DNA of 64,000 bases from Candidatus Sumerlaea chitinivorans (lineage in GTDB: Bacteria > Sumerlaeota > Sumerlaeia > Sumerlaeales > Sumerlaeaceae): NCBI GenBank assembly GCA_003290465.1, contig CP030759.1, positions 1,579,144 through 1,643,143 on the forward strand, given 5' to 3'. Position 1 is the stretch's first letter; the number at the start of each line of letters is the position of its first letter. Both the position numbers and the translations under genes were made by a program. The notes below the pieces were generated by a model. It was given only the letters and a program-made list of their open reading frames with translations, had not been told where the DNA came from and ran no database searches. This document shows, piece by piece, positions 25,632 to 33,743 of this stretch.

Positions 25632-27100
25632 AAAGCCGCACGGTCGGGAAGCTTATTGTTTTAATTGTTGTCGTGGCCGCAGGTGCGTTTGGCTTTCCCG
25701 CCGCATACCACTGGCTCATCCTCAACAAAGCGCAGTTTTTAATAAATCAACAAAAATGGACAGAGGCGCAGACTCTGATTGAGAGCGTGGATCGGCCGGG
25801 GGAAGTGGCGGGACGTGCTGCGCGGTTGCTTGCAACCGTAAATATGCACACCGGAAGATTTCGCGAAGCGTTAGAGCTTTTGAGTTATCAACCACGCGTG
25901 GCGAGTGTCGTTTTCGATCAAGCGATCTGTCTTTACGAGTTGGATCAGGAAGACCAGGCAAGAGAAGCTTTCAGAGAGGTGTGCCAGAAGGTTGAAGAGT
26001 TGCCCGAGCCGCTGCAGATGTTAGCTGTGGCGGGCTCGGCAATCCTTGGGGGTGAAGTGTTGGCCTTTGAAGAGGAGATGCCCGAGGGGCTTCCCCGTGC
26101 ATACCGAATCGTTTGGCACAGCCTTCAAGCTCGAGCTGCCTTTCAAATGCTGCATTTAGAGAAAGCATTGGATTTGGCCAGAATCGCTCTCTCGCGAGGG
26201 GATCAAAATAACCGGACCCGTCGAATTGCCCTTGCGCTGGCAGCAATGCGCGGCGACTTCGCGCTTGCGCAAAGCTATGCCGATGCGCTCGAGCAGCCGG
26301 TTCCTCTGTTGCAGCAAGCTTTGTCCGAAATGGTGGAGCTCGAGACGCACGTGACAACAAAGAGCATCTCGGTTGAGGTCGCGCAAGCTATACTTAAACA
26401 GCGTCGGGAAATTGCTCGGGGTAAGGCGTGGGTTCTGAGCCAGCTGGGTCAACGACAACCCCAAACCACTGGTGTAGAGGTCGCTTTGGAATGGGTTCAG
26501 CGTGTGCTGGAAACGAACCCAGAGGACTTACTGACAGGGCTTCTCACAGCGGACTTGCTCGCGGCTCTGCACCGAGAACGCGAGGCCTACGCATGGCTCC
26601 AGAGCCTGCTGGCTCGCATGCAGGTCTACCGCGTTTATGTACGGGCGAGGGACTTAGCGGGTGAGCCGTTGGACAACTTGGAGGAACAAGAGCTGTTCGG
26701 GGACTACAGCCGAATCGTCAAATGGGTGTCAGCTGAGGAACTTGTCACTACAGGCGGAATTGCAAAAGAACAGTATTTGGCGTTTTATACGCGTGGGGAG
26801 TGTGGCTTCGAGTTCGAAGCGCCCGCTACGGGGATCTATCGCATTAGCGTCACTGCGAAGGGGGATTGCGCCTTCGGCCTCTGTCCACGAGTAAAGATCT
26901 GGGTGGACAACCAACCTATGGAAGAGATTTACGTTGCTCGCGAAGGATGGGACTGCTACTCGATTGCGAGGTCGATGGAACGAGGGAAGCACTTGATTCG
27001 CATCGAATACATCAATAATTCGGAACGATTGCTTTCAAAAGAAGAAGACCGAAATCTATATATTCACAACGTTATCGTGACAAAAACGGAGAGTGACTGA
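25628..27100 (+). CDS. TPR protein with C-terminal carbohydrate-binding-like beta-sandwich module
   Basis: The 490-residue protein starts at a TTG overlapping the upstream stop (TTGA). Layout: N-terminal membrane anchor (about 8-30), TPR-like helical repeats (about 35-355), then a beta module at about 380-485. The module contains GFEFEAPATGIYRISV, GLCPRVKIWVDNQPMEEIYV, GKHLIRIEYINN and EDRNLYIHNVIV. This pattern (P-x-V-x-I-W-V-D-x-Q, H/E-x-I-x-I-x-Y/F-x-N-D, E/D-D-R-N-L-Y-I) is that of calcium-dependent xylan-binding-type modules (CBM60/CBM36-like family), so binding of the exported glycan is a reasonable inference. The module recurs in the product of 29142-30344. It probably acts at the periplasmic face in polysaccharide assembly. 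Confidence 0.78.
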   Translation: MKSRTVGKLIVLIVVVAAGAFGFPAAYHWLILNKAQFLINQQKWTEAQTLIESVDRPGEVAGRAARLLATVNMHTGRFREALELLSYQPRVASVVFDQAICLYELDQEDQAREAFREVCQKVEELPEPLQMLAVAGSAILGGEVLAFEEEMPEGLPRAYRIVWHSLQARAAFQMLHLEKALDLARIALSRGDQNNRTRRIALALAAMRGDFALAQSYADALEQPVPLLQQALSEMVELETHVTTKSISVEVAQAILKQRREIARGKAWVLSQLGQRQPQTTGVEVALEWVQRVLETNPEDLLTGLLTADLLAALHREREAYAWLQSLLARMQVYRVYVRARDLAGEPLDNLEEQELFGDYSRIVKWVSAEELVTTGGIAKEQYLAFYTRGECGFEFEAPATGIYRISVTAKGDCAFGLCPRVKIWVDNQPMEEIYVAREGWDCYSIARSMERGKHLIRIEYINNSERLLSKEEDRNLYIHNVIVTKTESD

Positions 27101-27101
27101 G

Positions 27102-29138
27102 GTGGATTCACAAATTTCGGGAGCTGAGACGTCGTCTGCGAGTTTGGAGCCAAGTAAAAGCGAGCGCACCCTACTCCCAGATGATGTCATTCGTGAGATT
27201 TTTGTCTACTGGTGGGCCCAACGAGCGTTTGTGCTCAAGGTTCTCGGAATCGTTGGGATCCTAACGATTGCAATTCTGCTCGTCATTCCGAACCGATACC
27301 GAGCCGAAGCAAAAGTAATTATTCTGCCACCGAAGTTCTCCTCGGAGATCCGGACGGAACCACTTTCCGTGATTACCGCTAAGAACCTGCTGCAGAGCGG
27401 TGAACTCGTGGATCAACTCATTACCACGATCCGCAGAGCAAGACCGTACGCTGAGAAATTCCTAAAACAGTACGAGACGCCTGATCGCGCTGCGACGACG
27501 CTCAAGGCATTGGGAGCAACGGGGATTGCTCGCAAACTTGGGAGCGCAGACAGCGATCTGGCAGCTTTTTTCTCGCGGATAAGTGCGGCAGAGCTCTCGG
27601 CATTGGCGAGCTTGGATGAGTCCGAGATCGAGGATTGGACGATCGAGAAGCTAAGCAAGGCCCTTGATTGCGAAGAGATCATAGAAAAGAAAACCGCCGC
27701 CGATGTGAAACTTTCGCCTCTTCTGAACCTTTACGCGGTGGCAAACTCAGGAGTGAAGGCCCAGTTGCTCGTCAACACATGGGCTATGCTCTTTGAAAAG
27801 AAATACGATGAAATTACGAACCAAAAGACGCGTTACCAATACGATTATATCCTCAAGCAGCAGCAAGAAGCCGAGCAAGCCCTCGCGAAACAGCAGCAGG
27901 CGATTGTCGAGTTCAAAGCGGCCAACAACTTGGACCTGATGCTGCGGGAAATCGAAGAATATTCTGCAGACTATAAAGAGTTTCTCAATCGACTGGTGCA
28001 AAAGCGTCACGAACTGGAAAACAGCCGACGCCGATTACAGGAATTGCAAGCACAAGTGGCAGAGCTTACCGACAATGGTGTCTGGGTCGGGGAGATCGAA
28101 GCATCCGCTCTAATGAACGCAAGCGCAGAGACAACTTTGCCACTCACGATTTCCGCTGTGGGGACTTCCCCTTACGCGGAGTCGCGGCGCCGGGTTCTTG
28201 AGTTGCGAAACCGCATCCTTTTTTACTTAGGACAACTCAACAAGTTCCGCAGCCAAGAGCCTGTTGAGTTAGTGGAAAAGGAGTTGGCACAGCTTCAGCG
28301 AGACTACCTTGAGGCGGTGGGAAAACTGCGAGCTGGTGAGGTTCGTCTCAACGTGTTAGAGCGGAGTCTTGCAGCTCTCGAGGAGCGGCTGACGAGCACT
28401 CCTCGTTATCTTATCCTCTTCAAGGATGTTCCGGACCAGAGTGTGGCAGAGGCAATTCGCACAGGCCAGCGACAACAACTTTCCACTCTGGCGGGAGTTC
28501 AATTCCGGAGGGAAGAAATTAATCCCGAGTGGACCCTTCTCACAGAACAAAAACTCAAGCTGGAAGCCGAGTATCTCCAAACAAGCAACGAGGTCACCCA
28601 ACTGCGTGAAAAAGTCGCTCGTTACGAGCGTGAAGCACGTGACCTTCAAGTGAGGCTTTACCAAGCAAGAGTCACTGAGAAGGCATTGCAAGATTCCTTG
28701 GAGATGCGTATCAAGTCGAGTCGCGAACTTCTGCAGAACTATTTGGACGCCCGCAATGCCATCCACAATACGGCGTTGCAGATCGGAATGCTCGAGGCAG
28801 AGATTCGGCAATTAGAAGAGGACACGACGAACACCCGACGCATGGCCGAGGAGGCTCAAAAACGATACAACGAAGCGTCGGCACGCCTACAGCTGCTGGA
28901 GATTCAGCTTCGGGCAGTTCAACGCAATGCGGATCTGCTCACTCAAAAACTCCAAGATGCCCGAATGGCGATTGCGCAGCAAATGAGCGACGTGTCGATC
29001 GCAGCACCTGCAGCCACGCCGACGAAACATTACTTCCCGCCACGAACGATTCTGCTCATTGGAATTTTGTTCCTCACCATGGTGAGTACTCTTGGCATAC
29101 TGGGACGCATTCGTTACGTGGAGCTAAAACGAGCGTGA
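27102..29138 (+). CDS. Wzz/GumC-type polysaccharide co-polymerase, long coiled coil
   Basis: The 678-residue protein has the two-membrane-segment topology of chain-length regulators: TM1 in VLGIVGILTIAILLVIP (about residues 47-63) and TM2 in TILLIGILFLTMVSTLGILG (about 648-667). In between lies a large, mostly coiled-coil domain (about 220-330, 380-430, 480-640). The segment after TM1, NRYRAEAKVIILPPKFSSE, is typical Wzz. No cytosolic tyrosine-kinase domain follows. Start: GTG 27102 has GGAGAG 8 bases before it; a GTG at 27093 in the same frame is the alternative. Neighbouring TPR/carbohydrate-module proteins overlap or nearly overlap, so it likely builds one envelope complex with them. Confidence 0.82.
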   Translation: MDSQISGAETSSASLEPSKSERTLLPDDVIREIFVYWWAQRAFVLKVLGIVGILTIAILLVIPNRYRAEAKVIILPPKFSSEIRTEPLSVITAKNLLQSGELVDQLITTIRRARPYAEKFLKQYETPDRAATTLKALGATGIARKLGSADSDLAAFFSRISAAELSALASLDESEIEDWTIEKLSKALDCEEIIEKKTAADVKLSPLLNLYAVANSGVKAQLLVNTWAMLFEKKYDEITNQKTRYQYDYILKQQQEAEQALAKQQQAIVEFKAANNLDLMLREIEEYSADYKEFLNRLVQKRHELENSRRRLQELQAQVAELTDNGVWVGEIEASALMNASAETTLPLTISAVGTSPYAESRRRVLELRNRILFYLGQLNKFRSQEPVELVEKELAQLQRDYLEAVGKLRAGEVRLNVLERSLAALEERLTSTPRYLILFKDVPDQSVAEAIRTGQRQQLSTLAGVQFRREEINPEWTLLTEQKLKLEAEYLQTSNEVTQLREKVARYEREARDLQVRLYQARVTEKALQDSLEMRIKSSRELLQNYLDARNAIHNTALQIGMLEAEIRQLEEDTTNTRRMAEEAQKRYNEASARLQLLEIQLRAVQRNADLLTQKLQDARMAIAQQMSDVSIAAPAATPTKHYFPPRTILLIGILFLTMVSTLGILGRIRYVELKRA

Positions 29139-29141
29139 TTT

Positions 29142-30344
29142 GTGCCCTTGATAGAGAACGGGGGTAGTCGCGACGTGAAACTACGTCTCGCGATTTTTTC
29201 GATCTTATTTGTTGGCTTCTGGATTGCTGCCCTTAGCATTGAACCGATCGCGTTGCGTTTCTCTTATCTTCAAGTGGAGAATTATGCGTCCATTGTGCGC
29301 AGAGCCATTGCTGCAAAGGACTATCGGCGGGCGGAGCAAGTGCTAAGGCGGCGCATTGACAAAGTCTTCTATGACTTCGATGCACATTACCTGTTGGCTG
29401 AAACCTATGCAGCTCAGGGTTTATACAAAGAAGCAGCTGAGACTATCCGAACTGTACTGAGTAAAGTTCCCGCTGCTCGTGCTAATCCCGTGCGATCCAT
29501 TGGCTACGATGAACCCAAGACCTACTATCTTCTGGCCCGCTACCTATGGCTGGCTGGCCAATATCTCGACGCCGGTGAGATCTCCCGGGCAGCATTAGAT
29601 GCGGGGCATCCGCTTGTCCAAGGTGAGATGACGACCTACCTGAGCGGCAAGGTAGAGAACCCTTCTGCAGCTGAGGCGATCGCGAAACTGGCGATGAAAC
29701 TTAAGGCACCCGAGGCCTTTGCGCAAGCCTTCCGTGTGCTAAAAAGTGGCGGAGAGGAAGCCAGCGCCTACCGCTTACTCGCAGAATGGATGGACAGGGT
29801 GCGCAAGATGCCCGTCGGGGCTGACATGGTTTTGCGAGCAGCCCGATCTTTAGATCCGCAAAACCCATCCTTGGTGCTTGCGCAGTTCATTTGGCTCAAC
29901 AAGTATGGAGGGGATGCCGGGACATCGGAAAGCAAAGCGTTGCTCGAGAGTCTGCGCTCTTCGCCGGGCATTCAGGAAATCGGAACGGGCGCCTTCCGAG
30001 TGACGGAAGGGCAACGGATTACACCGACAACGCTTGTTCTGGGGCGCAATGGTCGCGCGACTGCAAAGTTGGCCACAAGCGTCTTTCGTCCGAAGCGTCT
30101 CACCTTTGTGGCCTCCGGCACGTGGGCAATCGGCTTGTATCCCATCGTCCTTGTCCGGTGCAACGGGAAAGAAGTCCAACGCTTATACGTGGATAACCCA
30201 GACGGTCGCGTTTATGATCTGGAGCTTTGGCCGCAAGGTGCCCCGAAGCAAATTGAACTCGAATTTGAGTTTACGAACGACGCGTTTGAGCCTTACACGC
30301 GAGCCGACCGCAACGTTCAAATCAAACATTTATTCCTTTACTAA
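29142..30344 (+). CDS. Second TPR protein with C-terminal carbohydrate-binding-like module
   Basis: The 400-residue protein has an N-terminal membrane segment (LAIFSILFVGFWIAALSI), TPR-like repeats (about 45-270: RAIAAKDYRRAEQVLRRRID, YLLAETYAAQGLYKEAAETI) and a C-terminal module from about 290. The module parallels that of the gene at 25628: GLYPIVLVRCNGKEVQRLYV, KQIELEFEFTND, then ADRNVQIKHLFLY at the very end. It follows the Wzz-like gene by 3 bases and overlaps the next gene by one base (TAATG). The GTG at 29142 has only a weak ribosome binding site; a GTG at 29175 is an alternative. Role inferred: glycan-contacting scaffold for the co-polymerase. Confidence 0.77.
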   Translation: MPLIENGGSRDVKLRLAIFSILFVGFWIAALSIEPIALRFSYLQVENYASIVRRAIAAKDYRRAEQVLRRRIDKVFYDFDAHYLLAETYAAQGLYKEAAETIRTVLSKVPAARANPVRSIGYDEPKTYYLLARYLWLAGQYLDAGEISRAALDAGHPLVQGEMTTYLSGKVENPSAAEAIAKLAMKLKAPEAFAQAFRVLKSGGEEASAYRLLAEWMDRVRKMPVGADMVLRAARSLDPQNPSLVLAQFIWLNKYGGDAGTSESKALLESLRSSPGIQEIGTGAFRVTEGQRITPTTLVLGRNGRATAKLATSVFRPKRLTFVASGTWAIGLYPIVLVRCNGKEVQRLYVDNPDGRVYDLELWPQGAPKQIELEFEFTNDAFEPYTRADRNVQIKHLFLY

Positions 30345-32650
30345 TGCGAGATTCCGATATGATGCGAATGCGTTTATTGACCCGATGCCTACCGGCTTTT
30401 GCCCTTGCGTGGCTTACTGCAAACCTCGGGGAGGCAAGCTTAGCTCGCTCAGAAAGCGAACGACTTCCTGAAATTGCGCACCGGGAAGAGCGAGTTGGGC
30501 CGGGAAGCACGCACATTCAGGAGTTTCATTCGAGTGGCCCACTGCTCATCAACATTCTTAAGGTGGATCTCAGCTCCACGGGTGTCAAACTGCGCGCAGC
30601 TAAGGGAAAAGGCTCCCTTTTCACGGGGGCAACTGTCTTAGACATGGTTCGGCGTATGGAACGCGCAGGCCAGACGGTTGTCGGAGGCGTGAACGCAGAC
30701 TTCTGGACGAACAGCCCAAGAATGTTCGTACCCGTCAACCTCTTCGTAAGCGAGGGGATGACCCACACACTCCCCCATCAGAAACTGAAAGCCCCTCGAG
30801 CCGTGTTCTGCATCACGGAGAGCGGGAAAGTCGTGATGACTCCCATGCAGGCCAAATTGGAGGTCCGCGCGGGGAAAAGTCGCGCAATCGAGTGCAAGCT
30901 CAACGAATGGGTGACCAGTCGCGGGGCTGTGCTTTTTACTCCCATCGTGGGGGAACCCATTCCGACGAAGCGATTCAGCAAAGCGCTACTTCTCGAGCAG
31001 ATGACTCCGGAGTTTGTTCCGAATCGGCCAGCACGCGCTCGGGTTTTGCGTGCGGTCGAGGGCACAACGGTTAGTCTTACGAGCGGGACGCTCCTACTTG
31101 CGTTTCATCGCGATCAGCTGAGCTTCGCCCGGGAATTGCGGCCGGGCAGCGAACTAGCTCTCCACGTCCGAGTCCCACAAGTGGCAGAGCCGCTAAAGCT
31201 CTGCCTTGGCGGCGGGCCCATGCTCATTAAAAATGGCCGTGTGTACGTGGATTGGAAAGAGGAGAAAATCCTACGCAGTTTCAGCGCCGATCGGCATCCG
31301 CGTACCGCGATTGGTATCGGCGAGGACGGACGGACCCTTTACCTCGTCACCGTGGATGGGCGACAACCACTGCGAAGCATCGGAATGGGGCTGTATGAGC
31401 TCGCGCTTTTCATGAAGAGTCTGGGGTGCCGCGACGCCATGAACTTCGATGGAGGGGGCAGCACCACCATGGTGGTACGCGGTGAAGTTGTGAACAAGCC
31501 GAGCGACCGGTTGGGTCCACGCACTGTCACCAATGCCCTACTCGTGATCTCTGAGGCGAAGCCCGGCTCCCTTGCCTATCTGAAGATTTATCCAACGGAT
31601 GAACTCCTTCTCGTGCCGGCGGGGGCGACGGTGGAACTCAAGTGCCGTGGTTTCGACCAGAACTATAGCCCATTGAAGATTGCAGACGGTTTGCTGACGT
31701 GGACTGCCGACAGTGCGGTCGGAAATCTGGTCACTTCTGGATCCATTTGCCTCCTGCGAGCGACTGATAGCCCTGCAGACGGTGAGGTTGTGGCGACAAC
31801 GTGTACAACAACCACGCAGGAATGTGCGACGGCACGCAAACGCATCCGCGTGGTTCGGATCGATAAACTGGAGGTAGAACCCGAGGTTGTTGTAGTGCAA
31901 AGTCGCGAGTGCGTGCCGTTTGAGATTCGCGCTCAAAGTGGTTCCGTTGAGGTGCCGCTACGCCCCGAGATGGTTGAACTCCTCTTTGATGAAAAGAAGG
32001 TGACAGCGACTCTGAACCAAGTTTGCGGTGTGACAACCGCAGCAACGACGCTCATTGCCCGCGTGGGAAAGGTCGAGAGCCGAATTCCGTGTTATGTGAA
32101 TCTCGTCGAATCGCGGATTGTGGAGAGCTTTGATTCTCCCGTGACCGCCACCGTGTATGGGACCCGTTTCGACAAGAGGAAAACAGCCCTGGTGTGCGAT
32201 CCTAAGCGGGCGCACTCCGGAAGCGGGTGTTTGGCGTTTCGTTACGCCATGACGCGAGGCGGAATCAGCAAGATTGCGTTCCCGTTGAATGTTAGGATCC
32301 CTGGCAGGCCGGCCCGTCTTGGGATGTGGATTTATGGCGACGGTAAGGAAGCGTGGGTGCGTGGCGAAGTTGAGGACGCCGTTGGGAATCGCTTCCTTCT
32401 GGACTTCACAGACGGCAGCACCGGGGTGTACTGGAAAAAAGAATGGCGACGCGTTGTGGCGCCTCTGCATAAGCTCGTGCCTCGCCCCCAAAATCCGGGA
32501 GCGAAACCCCAATTTCCGATTACTCTTCGGGAATTGTACGTAGCTCAGGATCAAGAAGCTCTCAAAGCGCAGGGCGAGCTTCTCTTCGATGAGTTGTGCG
32601 CCGAATATCCACCAAACAGCGCCGCAGACAGCACATCTCCGGTCCACTGA
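30344..32650 (+). CDS. Exported phosphodiester-glycosidase (NAGPA) domain protein
   Basis: The 768-residue protein has an N-terminal signal peptide (MMRMRLLTRCLPAFALAWLT to about GEASLA) and a NAGPA-type phosphodiester glycosidase domain from about 60 to 405. The domain shows VVGGVNADFWTNS near 108, HPRTAIGIGEDGRTLYLVTV near 322 and the hallmark MNFDGGGSTTM near 366. NAGPA-type enzymes cleave sugar-1-phosphodiester links, and bacterial members are common in exopolysaccharide loci. The region 410-590 looks like Ig-type beta domains, and 590-760 (FRYAMTRGGISKIAFPLN, GRPARLGMWIYGDG, LLDFTDGSTGVYWKKEW) is galactose-binding-like. As last gene of the TPR/Wzz operon it may trim, release or modify the exported polymer. 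Confidence 0.82.
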   Translation: MRDSDMMRMRLLTRCLPAFALAWLTANLGEASLARSESERLPEIAHREERVGPGSTHIQEFHSSGPLLINILKVDLSSTGVKLRAAKGKGSLFTGATVLDMVRRMERAGQTVVGGVNADFWTNSPRMFVPVNLFVSEGMTHTLPHQKLKAPRAVFCITESGKVVMTPMQAKLEVRAGKSRAIECKLNEWVTSRGAVLFTPIVGEPIPTKRFSKALLLEQMTPEFVPNRPARARVLRAVEGTTVSLTSGTLLLAFHRDQLSFARELRPGSELALHVRVPQVAEPLKLCLGGGPMLIKNGRVYVDWKEEKILRSFSADRHPRTAIGIGEDGRTLYLVTVDGRQPLRSIGMGLYELALFMKSLGCRDAMNFDGGGSTTMVVRGEVVNKPSDRLGPRTVTNALLVISEAKPGSLAYLKIYPTDELLLVPAGATVELKCRGFDQNYSPLKIADGLLTWTADSAVGNLVTSGSICLLRATDSPADGEVVATTCTTTTQECATARKRIRVVRIDKLEVEPEVVVVQSRECVPFEIRAQSGSVEVPLRPEMVELLFDEKKVTATLNQVCGVTTAATTLIARVGKVESRIPCYVNLVESRIVESFDSPVTATVYGTRFDKRKTALVCDPKRAHSGSGCLAFRYAMTRGGISKIAFPLNVRIPGRPARLGMWIYGDGKEAWVRGEVEDAVGNRFLLDFTDGSTGVYWKKEWRRVVAPLHKLVPRPQNPGAKPQFPITLRELYVAQDQEALKAQGELLFDELCAEYPPNSAADSTSPVH

Positions 32651-32730
32651 CGCGCAGACCCACCGCGGAGGCTGGCATAGTCATGAACACGCTTTCTGCT
32701 GTTGGTGTTTGAGGCATTTGTTGATTCATC

Positions 32731-32760
32731 CGTAAAGTTTAGGTGGAAATTTCCTTTACG
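32731..32760. repeat. Inverted repeat between polysaccharide operon and rnc
   Basis: CGTAAAG (32731-32737) and CTTTACG (32754-32760) are perfect arms around a 16-base AT-rich loop that contains GGAAATTTCC. It could be a weak terminator for the upstream operon or an operator in the rnc promoter; no T tract follows. Confidence 0.35.
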
Positions 32761-32818
32761 TGTGTGGCTCGAGGTGGTGAACAAGAAGATATCATGAAGT
32801 AAGGGAGATGACAACGCA

Positions 32819-33625
32819 TTGAGGATTCTCAAACCTGAGCGGGCCGAAGGCCTGATGCGGTTCCTAAACCGTTATAATCTGCCGATGCAAAATCTCGACT
32901 TGCTCGATCGTGCTCTTACGCACAGTAGCTACGCGTTTGAGCACCAACTACCATATGATAACGAGCGCTTAGAGTTTTTGGGCGACGCAGTCTTGGGGCT
33001 TGTTGTTTCGGAGTATCTTTATCACGAGTTCCCTCGGGCTCGTGAAGGAGTGTTGTCAAAATATAAGGCAACGATTGTGAGCCGTCCGGTCCTTGGGAAA
33101 CGTGCTCAAGAAATGGGAATTGGCGATTTGATTCTGCTTGGCAAAGGGGAAGAAAATGCTGGTGCGCGCGAGCGCCCCACCTTGCTCGGGAGTGCGCTAG
33201 AGGCTGTTGTCGGAGCGCTGTACTTAGAGCTCGGCATCACGGGAATCAAACGGTGGTTGGTGCGCGAAGTCTTTGAGCCGGGGCGCCAAATGTCCCACAC
33301 GGATGAGTATGCGGATTTCAAATCTCTGCTTCAAGAGTGGGCACAGAAAAACTTTCAAACCGTTCCGGAGTATGAAGTGGTCTCCGAGTCGGGACCGGAC
33401 CACAGCAAGACGTTTGAGGTTGTGGTGCGGGTCAATGGAGAAATCTTAGGTCACGGCGAAGGGCCACGGAAAAAAATCGCCGAGAATCAAGCGGCAATGC
33501 GTGCTTACTGGAAGGTGACTCATGCGAACGGCGGCGGAGTTCCCCCAGATGATTTTCCGAGTTTCCTGAACAAATCTACCCCGGCCGAAACCGAAGAACC
33601 GCCACAAGCAGACGTTGGCAATTAG
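32819..33625 (+). CDS. rnc: Ribonuclease III
   Basis: The 268-residue double-strand-specific endoribonuclease processes rRNA precursors and structured mRNAs. The signature NERLEFLGDAVLG lies at 48-60 with its catalytic Glu and Asp; the second active-site helix reads LLGSALEAVVGALYLE, keeping the Glu but with Ser where most bacterial enzymes have Asp (E. coli D114). A double-stranded RNA-binding domain follows at about 162-232 (DFKSLLQEWAQKNFQ, EVVSESGPDHSKTFEVVV, GPRKKIAENQAA). The last 35 residues are an unconserved tail. The start is a TTG with GGGAG 11 bases upstream; ATG 32855 is the alternative and would still leave a complete domain. Confidence 0.93.
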   Translation: MRILKPERAEGLMRFLNRYNLPMQNLDLLDRALTHSSYAFEHQLPYDNERLEFLGDAVLGLVVSEYLYHEFPRAREGVLSKYKATIVSRPVLGKRAQEMGIGDLILLGKGEENAGARERPTLLGSALEAVVGALYLELGITGIKRWLVREVFEPGRQMSHTDEYADFKSLLQEWAQKNFQTVPEYEVVSESGPDHSKTFEVVVRVNGEILGHGEGPRKKIAENQAAMRAYWKVTHANGGGVPPDDFPSFLNKSTPAETEEPPQADVGN

Positions 33626-33743
33626 GGTCCTCGTCGAGGGGTGTCGCACGGTTCTGGCCTGTGCAAATATCAACCGGCGGTTCTTTAGGACCACAGGCTT
33701 GCCTTATCGGATTAGACCGTTTGTCTCGCTCCGCCCGGCCGCT

